Assembly (NCBI GenBank): GCA_022572885.1
Contig: JACZVC010000013.1
Span: 1-64,000, forward strand
Reading direction: 5' to 3'
Length of the DNA: 64,000 bases
Source of the DNA: Pseudomonadota bacterium
GTDB lineage: Bacteria; Pseudomonadota; Gammaproteobacteria; Steroidobacterales; MnTg04
Shown here: one piece after another, positions 19,601 to 28,899 of the stretch
How positions within the stretch are numbered: the first letter of the stretch is position 1
Layout of the letters: each line of letters begins with the position of its first letter
Program-made: the position numbers and the translations under genes
The notes under the pieces: model-generated
What the model was told of the DNA's origin: nothing
Seen by the model: only the letters and a program-made list of their open reading frames with translations
Databases searched by the model: none

Positions 19601-20188
19601 GGGGAATACCAGGAGCAGCTCGAACGGAAAGAGTACCTGGATAAGCAAAATACCGACTTGAGCGATGCGTTGGAGACGCTGGAAAACGCGATTCGAAAAA
19701 TCGATCGCGAGACGCGTACGCGATTCAAGGAGACCTTCGATAACATAAACGACGGCCTCAAGGCGAAATTCCCGAGGCTTTTTGGCGGTGGTCATGCCTA
19801 TTTGGAACTGGTCGGCGACGATTTGCTGAATTCCGGCGTCACGATCATGGCGCGGCCGCCGGGCAAGCGCAACAGCACGATTCATCTGCTTTCAGGCGGC
19901 GAAAAGGCGCTGACGGCGGTGGCGCTGATATTCAGTATCTTCGAATTGAATCCGGCGCCATTCTGCCTGCTGGACGAGGTTGATGCGCCACTGGATGATG
20001 CCAATGTCGCCCGTTTCTGCGAGCTCGTGCGTGAGATGTCGGAGCAGGTGCAGTTCGTCATCATTACGCACAACAAAACGACAATGGAAATGACGGCCCA
20101 GCTTACCGGCGTCACTATGCACGAAGCCGGCGTTTCCAGGCTCGTGTCGGTCGATGTTGACGAAGCGGTGCAAATGGCGGCCAGTTAG
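16685..20188 (+). CDS. smc: Chromosome segregation ATPase SMC
   Basis: SMC is the core ATPase of the bacterial condensin that compacts and segregates chromosomes. The 1167-residue protein starts with RLSKIKLAGFKSFVDPITIF and carries Walker A GPNGCGKSN near 32. Two long coiled coils flank a hinge at about 505-660. The signature LLSGGEKALTAVALIFSIFE and Walker B FCLLDEVDAPLDDANV are at the C-terminus. The ATG at 16685 gives the conserved N-terminus; an in-frame TTG lies 15 bases upstream. Its partners scpA and scpB are at 30-32 kb. zipA follows after eight bases. Confidence 0.97.
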   Translation: MRLSKIKLAGFKSFVDPITIFFPGNLTGIVGPNGCGKSNVIDAVRWVMGESSAKNLRGDSMADVIFNGSSARKPVGTASVELVFDNADGAMGGQYASYAEISIRRVVSRDGTSVYYLNNARCRRKDITAVFLGTGLGPRSYAIIEQGMISRLIEARPEELRVFLEEAAGISKYKERRRETENRMRSTRENLERLHDLIDEIEKHIKHLQRQSRTAKRYKNLKSEERKLGAELIALKLRHLDVKAAVARKEASEVENRLQAAVSGQRAVEAKIEEFRDNHDSQTDVFNEVQARYYQVGAEIARLEQNIQHARELKKRQETDLEQARANLGDIQSHIVQDKSRLHGLAEALDELGPDLEKARRQEVDSTNALRGAEQAMADWQENWESFGRENHVEQNQVQLHKASIEHLESQLSRMLQQKNKMGQEQLSISNTDLEEKLAELVKEEQQAEVKAMALQQQLQQISSRVAQLRTQDQELTSELDLGRSDLQKIRGQLATLEAMQQAALGQTEGEVVEWLEGKNLGDRPRLAQELEVEAEWEAAVETVLGSYLEAVCVEGIDAVAEVLGSLQAGSIAFIERKKAVDPVADHTLLLSKIQNGSGLEALLGGVHVADSLEQALATRENLGPGDSIVTRDGIWLGGGWLRVARAKDEHSSVIHREQQIRLLREQHGEYAARVTGDEDKQGAVRRDLDKLESEREEVREEGGRLQRLHADLCGQLKAERHQAEQTASRTRSLGIELAEVSRDIEKTTQQLRNSRAAVESGIEILAALEEKRGILEEQRVELQSKFESSREIAKKGQLACQEIAIKVESRRSTRESASANLSRMEDQLRGFRDRVDELEEQLRGGEEPFVESRQRLTEFLENRITVEQKLADARKRLEEIEQALREHEHERTEAQSTVEEIRQSSDRVRMTVREISVRQEGVSEQFDETGFSIDEITSEIPDDASVEQWDEQLERLASRINRLGPINLAAIGEYQEQLERKEYLDKQNTDLSDALETLENAIRKIDRETRTRFKETFDNINDGLKAKFPRLFGGGHAYLELVGDDLLNSGVTIMARPPGKRNSTIHLLSGGEKALTAVALIFSIFELNPAPFCLLDEVDAPLDDANVARFCELVREMSEQVQFVIITHNKTTMEMTAQLTGVTMHEAGVSRLVSVDVDEAVQMAAS

Positions 20189-20196
20189 AGCCTGGA

Positions 20197-22951
<2,755 letters not shown>

Positions 22952-23011
22952 TGCCTTGCTGCGGTATATATATGGGCTAATTATTAAACCTGACCTCCCG
23001 AGTTAGTCACC

Positions 23012-23830
23012 ATGTCCGAACTCCCAAGACATATTCAGCTCCTTGATGCCAGCAGAAATGCGCTCAAACCCTTGTTCAGAATTTTTCTGCGCTCGGGCAT
23101 TTCCTACAAAGATTTTACCGAAGTGGCCAAATCGTTGTTTGTCGAAATCTCGACCGACGAATACGGCCTGAGGGGCAGGAAGACGAATATATCGCGGGTT
23201 GCGATCATGACGGGCCTGACGAGGAAGGAAGTCAAGAAGATTCGCGATGACGGTTGGGAAAAAATGCGGGAAGACAAGATAAGCAACAAACTGAGCCCCG
23301 CATCGGCTGTCTTGCATTTCTGGCATACGGATTCAGATTACCTGGATGACAAAGGGTCGCCCATTCCGCTGGCCTATGACAACGGTAATCCGTCCTTCCT
23401 AACGCTGGCCAAAAAATATGGGGGTGACGTACCATCAGGCGCGCTTTTCAAGGAACTGATACGAGCCGATGCTATCGAGTCGGATGGCGATAGTTTTTAT
23501 CCGATAAAGCGGCATTTCATCGCAGTTGAGGTAGATGACATACTAATTTGGGCGCTGAGAAATTCTGTCAGGCACAAACTAGGTACGCTAGAATATAATA
23601 CTAGACCTGGCCGACTTCCTGAGGCGAGAAGATTTGATCGGCGTGTTTTTTTAACTGTTCCGAAGAGTAAACTAAAGAAAGTAAGTGAAATAGCAAGAGA
23701 GAAACTTCGGAAGTATACCGAAGACTTAGATGATGAATTGTCTCGTTATGAAACTGGGGATAGCCTGAATCCTGACAAGAACTCAAAAATAGTGGGTGCT
23801 GGGTTTTATTATTTTGAGGACGAGGACTAA
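23012..23830 (+). CDS. DUF6502-type protein A
   Basis: This 272-residue soluble protein has no signal peptide or membrane segment. It shares a plan with the protein at 24833-25738: LLDASRNALKPLFRIFLRSG, then FTEVAKSLFVEIS, then a helix-turn-helix-like segment SRVAIMTGLTRKEVKK, then LAKKYGGDVPSGALFKELIR, and a C-terminal motif KIVGAGFYYF. I place both in the DUF6502 family from memory of its pattern; the function is unknown and the HTH-like segment suggests nucleic-acid binding. From about 23520 on, the DNA is clearly richer in A+T than the first half. It is convergent with the GGGD-repeat gene. Confidence 0.8.
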   Translation: MSELPRHIQLLDASRNALKPLFRIFLRSGISYKDFTEVAKSLFVEISTDEYGLRGRKTNISRVAIMTGLTRKEVKKIRDDGWEKMREDKISNKLSPASAVLHFWHTDSDYLDDKGSPIPLAYDNGNPSFLTLAKKYGGDVPSGALFKELIRADAIESDGDSFYPIKRHFIAVEVDDILIWALRNSVRHKLGTLEYNTRPGRLPEARRFDRRVFLTVPKSKLKKVSEIAREKLRKYTEDLDDELSRYETGDSLNPDKNSKIVGAGFYYFEDED

Positions 23831-23913
23831 CGAATATGGATTTGAAACAGCAGTACGCTTCTATTGACCCTTAACAGTTTGGCGATTAGAAGGTAAAAGA
23901 CTAAAACAGCACT

Positions 23914-24855
23914 TCAAAGAAAATCACGATCACTGATGTAGTTAGGATAATCGCCGCCACCAATGCTCAGGGGCGAATCGCCGCCACCGATGCTCAAGGG
24001 CGAATCACCGCCACCAATGCTCAAGGGCGAATCACCGCCACCGATGCTCAAGGGCGAATCGCCGCCACCAATGCTCAAGGGCGAATCGCCGCCACCGATG
24101 CTCAAGGGCGAATCGCCGCCACCGATGCTCAAGGGCGAATCACCGCCACCGATGCTCAAGGGCGAATCGCCGCCACCAATGCTCCAGGGCGAATCACCGC
24201 CACCGATGCTCCAGGGCGAATCGCCGCCACCGATGCTCAAGGGCGAATCGCCGCCTCCGATGCTGGCCAAGAACATGCCTGCCTTAAGATTTTGGTACTC
24301 GGAGAAGTTCGCGTATGACTCAAACCCTCGTGTGCTATTCGCCAACATTATTCCATCCTGGTTCGGTTGCACACCGGTGAATACGGCAATTTGGTTGGAA
24401 TCGATTTGGGTTGGCGCAGAAAGAGACGGTGTGACGTCTATAGTCAAATCACTGAGGGATACATGACCATTTTCGTCCAATGATTCAAAGAGCATCCCGG
24501 ATACCATAACTGGCGATGACCCTGGTACATATTGAGATTCCAGTACTTCGATATGTGTAGACGATATTTGGCCAGTTGCCGAAATATACCCAAATACAGC
24601 GGTATACGAACCAGATTCCATATGCTCGACAAAACTCTTCGCATCGGAAAATTCGACGGTCACGAGCTGACCCATTATTTCGAGGGTTCGACCTTTTGCT
24701 CTCGATACCGGGCCAACTAACAACAATGCCTCGGGTTGCGAGCCTTCGAGCCTCTTTTCGTTTTTTGGCATTCCAACTGTCGCACCAGAAAGAAATAAGG
24801 CCATTGCGGTAAATACCGATACTGCAATTGCTTTAGTCATCTTCCTGCTCATCAT
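23914..24855 (-). CDS. Exported protein with twelve C-terminal GGGD nonapeptide repeats
   Basis: The 313-residue protein begins MTKAIAVSVFTAMALFLSGA, a signal peptide. A domain with beta character follows (LLLVGPVSRAKGRTLEIMGQ, TAVFGYISATGQISSTHIEV), faintly like the DUF5666 pattern. After SEYQNLKAGMFLAS comes a run of SIGGGDSPL/SIGGGDSPW units to the C-terminus. The start lies inside the end of the upstream DUF6502-type gene (about 20-base overlap), so the two are probably translationally coupled. A decayed paralogue is at 2875-3207. The nine-residue period recalls RTX repeats, but Asp and Gly are placed differently. I do not recognise a function; calcium or surface binding is a guess. Confidence 0.8.
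   Translation of the reverse strand: MMSRKMTKAIAVSVFTAMALFLSGATVGMPKNEKRLEGSQPEALLLVGPVSRAKGRTLEIMGQLVTVEFSDAKSFVEHMESGSYTAVFGYISATGQISSTHIEVLESQYVPGSSPVMVSGMLFESLDENGHVSLSDLTIDVTPSLSAPTQIDSNQIAVFTGVQPNQDGIMLANSTRGFESYANFSEYQNLKAGMFLASIGGGDSPLSIGGGDSPWSIGGGDSPWSIGGGDSPLSIGGGDSPLSIGGGDSPLSIGGGDSPLSIGGGDSPLSIGGGDSPLSIGGGDSPLSIGGGDSPLSIGGGDYPNYISDRDFL
23954..24268. repeat. Tandem 27-bp repeat, eleven full units plus one partial
   Basis: Consecutive 27-base units (CCGCCACCGATGCTCAAGGG then CGAATCG on the plus strand) run without spacers, each coding SIGGGDSP[LW] on the minus strand. Units differ only at a few positions (A/G third bases, CAA/CCA giving Leu or Trp, and CAG in the first). Near-identity points to recent slippage or recombination; each change of copy number keeps the reading frame. 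Confidence 0.95.
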
Positions 24856-25738
24856 AATAACCCCCGAAAATTTCAGTTAATTCTTGAAAACGGCTTTTGC
24901 TTCTTACAAAGTGATATACGCCCGCACCTGCAATTTTTGCATTCGAAGGAACGAAATCACTGGTTCGGCGTGCTATCTTTTTTCCTAACCAATCATCCAT
25001 TTCTTCAAGGTATTTTTGCCCGGACACCCGGACAAAGTTCTCAAAATCTACGAGTTCGCCCTCTGTAAGTTTTTCATCAGACCAAACGGTTCGTTGAAAT
25101 CGCCCAACACCACCAGCTACTTTTTTCTCCAAATTAATAATTACGGTCTGATGGAAGTCGGCTAAAGCTTTCTGCATCATTTCCAGACCGCCGGGCGCCA
25201 GGCTTGGTGGGATGTATGTCCGCATCAAAACCCGGTACAAACTGTCTTTTGTTTCTTCTACCGCTCCAATTCTCAGTAACTCATCGAGCATCGCTCTCGG
25301 TGGCATGTCGCCGCTGTGGCGCTTTACCAGGTCCGAAAAAGTCAGCCCTTCTTCCGCGTCGAAGGGCAGATCATTCGGCGTGCCATACGGTCCAATAAAG
25401 TCGTCGTCCATGTGCCAGCCAAGTAACACCCTGGCGGCTCGACCCTGCGGTGATCCCTCGTATCCGTACAGGCGGCGATGCTCCTCCTTAATAACTCTGG
25501 CCACTTCCTTGCGGGTCAGGCCGGTAACGATGGCCACCCGCGATTGGGACATTTTTTTCCCGGGCACCTCGAATTCGTTTGCCGCGACCTCCACAAAAGC
25601 GGTCTTGATCAGTTCTATAAACTCTGCGATCGACACGCCGTTTCTGAGCAGCACGCCGATAAACGGGCGAAAAATCTTTTTAAACGCATCCAGCAGGCTA
25701 TTTTTGGGCGTCTGATTCATGCCTGTTGTAGGAAACAT
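24833..25738 (-). CDS. DUF6502-type protein B
   Basis: This 301-residue protein parallels protein A at 23012: LLDAFKKIFRPFIGVLLRNG, FIELIKTAFVEVAANEF, SRVAIVTGLTRKEVARVIKE, LVKRHSGDMPPRAMLDELLR, and KIAGAGVYHFVRSK near the end. It has no signal peptide or membrane segment. I chose the ATG at 25738 because AGAGGG lies nine bases upstream; a TTG at 25780 and an ATG at 25720 are alternatives. Its last codons overlap the start of the GGGD-repeat gene, so the pair forms an operon. A regulatory or nucleic-acid-binding role is inferred only from the HTH-like segment. Confidence 0.8.
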   Translation of the reverse strand: MFPTTGMNQTPKNSLLDAFKKIFRPFIGVLLRNGVSIAEFIELIKTAFVEVAANEFEVPGKKMSQSRVAIVTGLTRKEVARVIKEEHRRLYGYEGSPQGRAARVLLGWHMDDDFIGPYGTPNDLPFDAEEGLTFSDLVKRHSGDMPPRAMLDELLRIGAVEETKDSLYRVLMRTYIPPSLAPGGLEMMQKALADFHQTVIINLEKKVAGGVGRFQRTVWSDEKLTEGELVDFENFVRVSGQKYLEEMDDWLGKKIARRTSDFVPSNAKIAGAGVYHFVRSKSRFQELTEIFGGYYDEQEDD

Positions 25739-25862
25739 CGAGCGGAACCCTCTGAATCCGCAGCATATTACATAACCCAACCTTTGGGGGACTTTAATCC
25801 CAAACTTTTTAGACAGTCAAGCGAAAAACGTCATAACTGGTTAGTTTGCAAGGGAATCTTGC

Positions 25863-25892
25863 TTGACAGTCTCGAGTGAGACTGGTTAAACA
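25863..25892 (+). promoter_or_regulatory. Consensus -35 box with internal palindrome
   Basis: A perfect TTGACA (25863-25868) is followed 17 bases later by a -10-like TTAAAC. The spacer contains CAGTCTC-GAGT-GAGACTG (25867-25884), a perfect 7-bp inverted repeat where a repressor would block polymerase. On the minus strand a TTGACT near 25820 could serve the DUF6502-B operon, so this may be a divergent control region. Confidence 0.45.
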
Positions 25893-25898
25893 TAAGGC

Positions 25899-26030
25899 AT
25901 GATTGAATGTATTATGTTAATAAAAGGCGGTAAGTCTTTGAAGAAAAAGATAAAAAAGAGTGTTAAAGCGATTCAACACCGTACTTTGCCCCAAAAATAT
26001 TTGATCGACTTAGAGATTTTGCCGATTTGA
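25899..26030 (+). CDS. Possible small basic protein (43 codons)
   Basis: An ATG at 25899 opens 43 codons ending at TGA 26028. The sequence starts MIECIMLIKGGKSLKKKIKK and ends YLIDLEILPI; it is Lys-rich and predicted soluble. The ATG has no convincing ribosome-binding site; a TTG at 25938 after AGGCGG would give a 30-residue product. Support comes mainly from the TTGACA/palindrome promoter just upstream. It may be chance. Confidence 0.25.
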   Translation: MIECIMLIKGGKSLKKKIKKSVKAIQHRTLPQKYLIDLEILPI

Positions 26031-26134
26031 CCTGACGACGGACAAAACCGGGAACAAAACGATGGATTTGCGCGACCGATATGCCGCGGGAAGGCACTGT
26101 CTTGCGGAGAACGAGCGTTTCGCAGGGCCAGACA

Positions 26135-26163
26135 TAAAAAAAGGCCGGCATCCTTGCCGGCCT
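26135..26163 (-). terminator. Strong intrinsic terminator of the candidate sRNA
   Basis: Minus strand: AGGCCGGCA pairs with TGCCGGCCT (9 bp, four-base loop) and is followed by seven Ts. No protein gene ends just before it; bolA stops more than 200 bases upstream. Confidence 0.9.
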
Positions 26164-26229
26164 GGGTCTCACCTTAGCAGGGGAGATCTGAGGGTTGGAG
26201 CGGCTTGCCCTGAGCGATAGAGAAAGCCA
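26135..26229 (-). ncRNA. Candidate CRP-activated small RNA (about 95 nt)
   Basis: On the minus strand a -10 (TATAAA, 26241-26236) predicts a start near 26229, and a strong terminator ends the RNA at about 26135. A perfect CRP-type operator is centred 41 to 42 bases upstream of that start, the class II activator position. The body has a C/U-rich unstructured segment (AACCCTCAGATCTCCCC) that could pair with Shine-Dalgarno sequences. A 20-codon frame starting MNLAF begins upstream of the predicted start and lacks a ribosome-binding site, so I treat the RNA as non-coding. Confidence 0.55.
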
Positions 26230-26235
26230 GGTTCA

Positions 26236-26241
26236 TTTATA
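26236..26241 (-). promoter_or_regulatory. -10 box of the candidate sRNA
   Basis: Minus-strand TATAAA with no recognisable -35, as expected for an activator-dependent promoter. The CRP-type site sits immediately upstream at the activating distance. Confidence 0.5.
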
Positions 26242-26262
26242 GAAAAATTGCGGGCGCAAAGG

Positions 26263-26278
26263 TGTGAACCACGTCACA
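26263..26278. promoter_or_regulatory. CRP/Vfr-type operator
   Basis: TGTGA-ACCACG-TCACA is an exact match to the CRP half-site consensus with a six-base spacer. Flanking AAAGG and CTTT extend the symmetry. It is centred at 26270.5. Confidence 0.75.
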
Positions 26279-26371
26279 CTTTGGCAAAGGCAAGGGCATC
26301 GTCCGGAAATCTGGCCTGATGAGCCACCTGAGCCCTCGACCAGAATCTGCAATCCTTGCTGATACAGCCTG

Positions 26372-26629
26372 CTAGTATCGCGCGTCGATCTGCAAAGCGT
26401 GAATATCAGAGTTCATCAGATCGCCCACGGCATCATAGACAAGCTGGTGTCTTTCGAGGGCGGAGCGTTCTTTGAATTTCGGCGATTCGATCAACACGAA
26501 AAAATGCGAGCGGCCGTCGCGTGCGCCCGTATGGCCAATATGCTTTTCACTGTCATCCCTGATTTCCAGTCTGGTTGGCTCAAGCGTTTCCAGTCTTTCC
26601 CTCAACAACCGGATGCGTTCTTTATTCAT
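26372..26629 (-). CDS. bolA: BolA family protein
   Basis: BolA proteins work with monothiol glutaredoxins in iron-sulphur trafficking and some affect transcription. The 85-residue product has the family core SHFFVLIESPKFKERSALER, then HQLVYDAVGDLMNSDIHALQ. It lacks the conserved cysteine of some subfamilies. It follows yciB and a yciI relic, matching the yciB-yciI-bolA order seen in relatives. Which BolA subtype it is cannot be settled here. Confidence 0.85.
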   Translation of the reverse strand: MNKERIRLLRERLETLEPTRLEIRDDSEKHIGHTGARDGRSHFFVLIESPKFKERSALERHQLVYDAVGDLMNSDIHALQIDARY

Positions 26630-26735
26630 GGCAAAACCTTGTTTTTGAACGGAGTGACTTCAGTTGGCTTTTAGACGCCAGCTTCAAGTCAGGGATCTTT
26701 TGTTGGTCCAGTCCGAAGCTGTCTCCAAGAATACT

Positions 26736-26845
26736 TTATACCGCGCAGATTGCTCGGTGGGCAAATTCCGCCACAATCAATAAGCCGGACGCGCCGGATT
26801 CCGCGCTTTCTGGCACACATCCTTGCCAATAATGGCGTACAGCGT
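26736..26845 (-). pseudogene. yciI: Decayed yciI remnant
   Basis: Directly after yciB, the minus strand reads ACG-CTG-TAC-GCC (TLYAIIGKDVCQKARNPARP then a stop), matching the YciI start MLYxI..D....R.ARP with the ATG changed to ACG. About 30 bases on, another frame gives SGLLIVAEFAHRAICAV and a stop, like the SxxIAEF segment from later in YciI. The middle of the gene is missing. Position between yciB and bolA supports the identification. Confidence 0.55.
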
Positions 26846-26847
26846 GA

Positions 26848-27429
26848 TTAATCCTCGTTTGTTGGTGACGCCGCAGACCCCTTGTCTTCCGTGGCGTCCG
26901 GAATATGCCTGATTTTTGAGTGTATCCAAAAACCCTGCGCAAGAGCGAACAAAAAGGTCATGCCAAGAAATCCGAATAACTTGAAGTTGACCCAGGTGTT
27001 TTCATCGTAATTGTAAACCACGTAGAGGTTCACAAAACCCATTACCAGGAAAAAGCCAACCCACATCCGGTTCAAAAAGCGCCACGACCCGGCATCCATG
27101 TCAACCGCGTGGTTCATCATCCGCTGGATTATTGTTTTGTCGCTAAAAAATTCGCTGCCAAGTGCTACCGCGGCAAAAAGCCAATACAAAACGGTGGGTT
27201 TCCACTGGATATACAGGCTATTCTGCAAATAGAGCGTGATACCGCCAAAAACAATAATCAGGGCTGCGGAAATGACGTGCGTCTTGTTGACGCTGCGGGT
27301 GCGTAACCAATGCACACTAACCTGCAACACCGATGCCACGATGATGACGCCGGTTGCGACATACATGCCGTAAAACTTGTATGCGGCGAAGAAAGCCACG
27401 ATGGGAAAGAAATCGAACAGGAGTTGCAT
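26848..27429 (-). CDS. yciB: Inner membrane-spanning protein YciB (septation protein A family)
   Basis: YciB is a small inner-membrane protein linked to envelope synthesis and septation. The 193-residue product starts MQLLFDFFPIVAFFAAYKFY and has five or six membrane segments, with the family motifs KPTVLYWLFAAVALGSEFF and RMWVGFFLVMGFVNLYV. The ATG at 27429 gives the conserved N-terminus; the longer frame from 27465 does not. The C-terminus is a short charged tail. Confidence 0.93.
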   Translation of the reverse strand: MQLLFDFFPIVAFFAAYKFYGMYVATGVIIVASVLQVSVHWLRTRSVNKTHVISAALIIVFGGITLYLQNSLYIQWKPTVLYWLFAAVALGSEFFSDKTIIQRMMNHAVDMDAGSWRFLNRMWVGFFLVMGFVNLYVVYNYDENTWVNFKLFGFLGMTFLFALAQGFWIHSKIRHIPDATEDKGSAASPTNED

Positions 27430-27566
27430 ATCGTTTCCGAAGATTGAGTAACGGGAGACTACCAAGGCCGAGCATCATAGCCGACCCAAGGCCCTGGCCC
27501 AACCCGGCAGGCGTGGCGAGACGGCAAAAAGCTCGAATTCATGGTCGACATCGTTACAATTCACCA

Positions 27567-28190
27567 ATGGCAGAGTTTCTTGTGATTCACCCGGACAATC
27601 CCCAGCCCAGGCTCATCAGGCACGCGGCCAGCGTGCTGCGCGCTGACGGCCTGGTCGTGTATCCCACCGATTCGTCCTACGCGCTTGGCTGCGCGTTAAC
27701 CAACAAGTCAGGCGCCGAGCGCATCAAGAAAATTCGTGAGGCCGACCGCCATCACCAACTGACGCTGGTTTGCCCTGATCTGAGTACGATCGGCGTGTAC
27801 ACCAGGCCGGATAACTGGGCGTACCGGCTGCTTCGGTCATTAACGCCGGGACCGTATACATTGATTCTGAAAGCGACCCGGGAGGTTCCTGCTCGCCTGC
27901 GGCACAAGCGGCGCAAGGCAGTCGGGATCAGGGTTCCCGATAACCCGATTTGCCAGGCGTTGCTGACCGAACTCGGTGCGCCGGTGCTAAGCTCGACGTT
28001 GTTGATGCCAGGCGACGATATGCCATTAAACAGGCCGGCCGAAATTCTCGACCGGCTGGGCGACAAAGTGGATCTGATTATCGATGGCGGGCTCTGCCCG
28101 GCAGAACCGACCACGGTTCTCGACCTGACCGGGGCCACTCCGACCTTATTGCGCGCAGGCAGGGGGCCAGTGGAATCCTTGCTTTTATAA
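27567..28190 (+). CDS. yciO: Sua5/YciO/YrdC family protein
   Basis: The 207-residue protein has the YrdC fold: VVYPTDSSYALGCALTNKSG, ERIKKIREADRHHQLTLVCP, LTPGPYTLILKATREVPARL and VGIRVPDNPICQALLTELGA, with PTTVLDLTG near the end. Sua5/TsaC members make threonylcarbamoyl-AMP for tRNA t6A; YciO members have the fold but their role is less clear. The length matches E. coli YciO (206). The ATG at 27567 begins the conserved part; the longer frame from 27354 is not supported. Confidence 0.88.
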   Translation: MAEFLVIHPDNPQPRLIRHAASVLRADGLVVYPTDSSYALGCALTNKSGAERIKKIREADRHHQLTLVCPDLSTIGVYTRPDNWAYRLLRSLTPGPYTLILKATREVPARLRHKRRKAVGIRVPDNPICQALLTELGAPVLSSTLLMPGDDMPLNRPAEILDRLGDKVDLIIDGGLCPAEPTTVLDLTGATPTLLRAGRGPVESLLL

Positions 28191-28226
28191 CGGGCCTTGT
28201 CGCCGCCGGATGCGTATAATGAGTCG

Positions 28227-28880
28227 ATGGAAAGTTTGAATCTAATCCAGAAAATCGCCGTTTACGCAATTCCGACGATTCTGGCTATTACCATCCACGA
28301 AGCCGCGCACGGATATACCGCCCGGTATTTTGGTGACCGAACCGCCGAAATGCTCGGTCGCCTGACCCTGAATCCGCTAAAACATATAGATCCGGTCGGT
28401 ACGATACTGGTGCCGGTGAGCTTGTTGCTGCTTGGCTTTCCCTTTCTATTCGGCTGGGCAAAACCGGTACCGGTAGCGGCCCGAAATTTGAGGAAGCCAC
28501 ATCGGGACATGGCGATAGTCGCAGCAGCCGGACCGGGATCAAACCTGGCGATGGCGGCAGGCTGGACAATGATTCTAGCGTTTGTAGTAGCTTTCGCGGG
28601 GGGGTCTTCACTATTTCATCCATTGAGGCTGATGGCCGAATGGGGTGTTTTTTTCAATGTCCTACTGGCAATTTTTAATTTATTTCCGTTGCCTCCACTG
28701 GACGGCGGACGGGTGTTGAGCGGATTGTTGACACCCAGGGCCTCAGCCAGCTTCGACCGAATCGAACCCTATGGCTTGTTTATCATTGTTGGATTACTAG
28801 CGACCGGTATTCTCTGGAAAATAGTCGGTCCGGCTATCTATCTAGTCACCGGGTTCTTTTTCGGTTTGATTGGCGGATAA
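28227..28880 (+). CDS. Site-2 protease (M50) family metalloprotease
   Basis: The 217-residue integral membrane protein has the zinc motif HEAAHG in the first segment (AITIHEAAHGYTARYFGDRT) and the second metal motif NLFPLPPLDGGRVL. Five or six membrane segments are visible. Such short M50 proteins occur next to trpS/scpA in many proteobacteria; their substrates are mostly unknown. The ATG at 28227 is preferred to the frame start at 28197. Confidence 0.88.
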   Translation: MESLNLIQKIAVYAIPTILAITIHEAAHGYTARYFGDRTAEMLGRLTLNPLKHIDPVGTILVPVSLLLLGFPFLFGWAKPVPVAARNLRKPHRDMAIVAAAGPGSNLAMAAGWTMILAFVVAFAGGSSLFHPLRLMAEWGVFFNVLLAIFNLFPLPPLDGGRVLSGLLTPRASASFDRIEPYGLFIIVGLLATGILWKIVGPAIYLVTGFFFGLIGG

Positions 28881-28899
28881 AAATCAGCAGGAGATTTTC

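Noticed and set aside
23954-24268. RTX calcium-binding repeats
   Set aside because: The period is nine residues, but RTX has GGxGxDxUx; here Gly-Gly-Gly-Asp are consecutive and the second Gly/Asp spacing differs. No type I secretion genes are nearby.
23954-24419. CRISPR array
   Set aside because: The 27-bp and 18-bp repeats near 24 and 54.4 kb are contiguous with no spacers and lie in coding or slippage contexts. No cas gene is in the window.
23963-24466. Plus-strand open frame of MLKGESPPP repeats
   Set aside because: It is the antisense of the 27-bp coding repeat. A 27-base unit keeps any frame open, there is no ribosome-binding site, and the minus-strand frame has a signal peptide and a paralogue.
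25963-26172. 69-codon minus-strand frame
   Set aside because: It begins inside the sRNA region, crosses the terminator, has no ribosome-binding site and no recognisable motif.
26174-26236. Twenty-residue peptide starting MNLAF on the sRNA strand
   Set aside because: Its ATG lies upstream of the transcription start predicted from the -10 box, and there is no ribosome-binding site.
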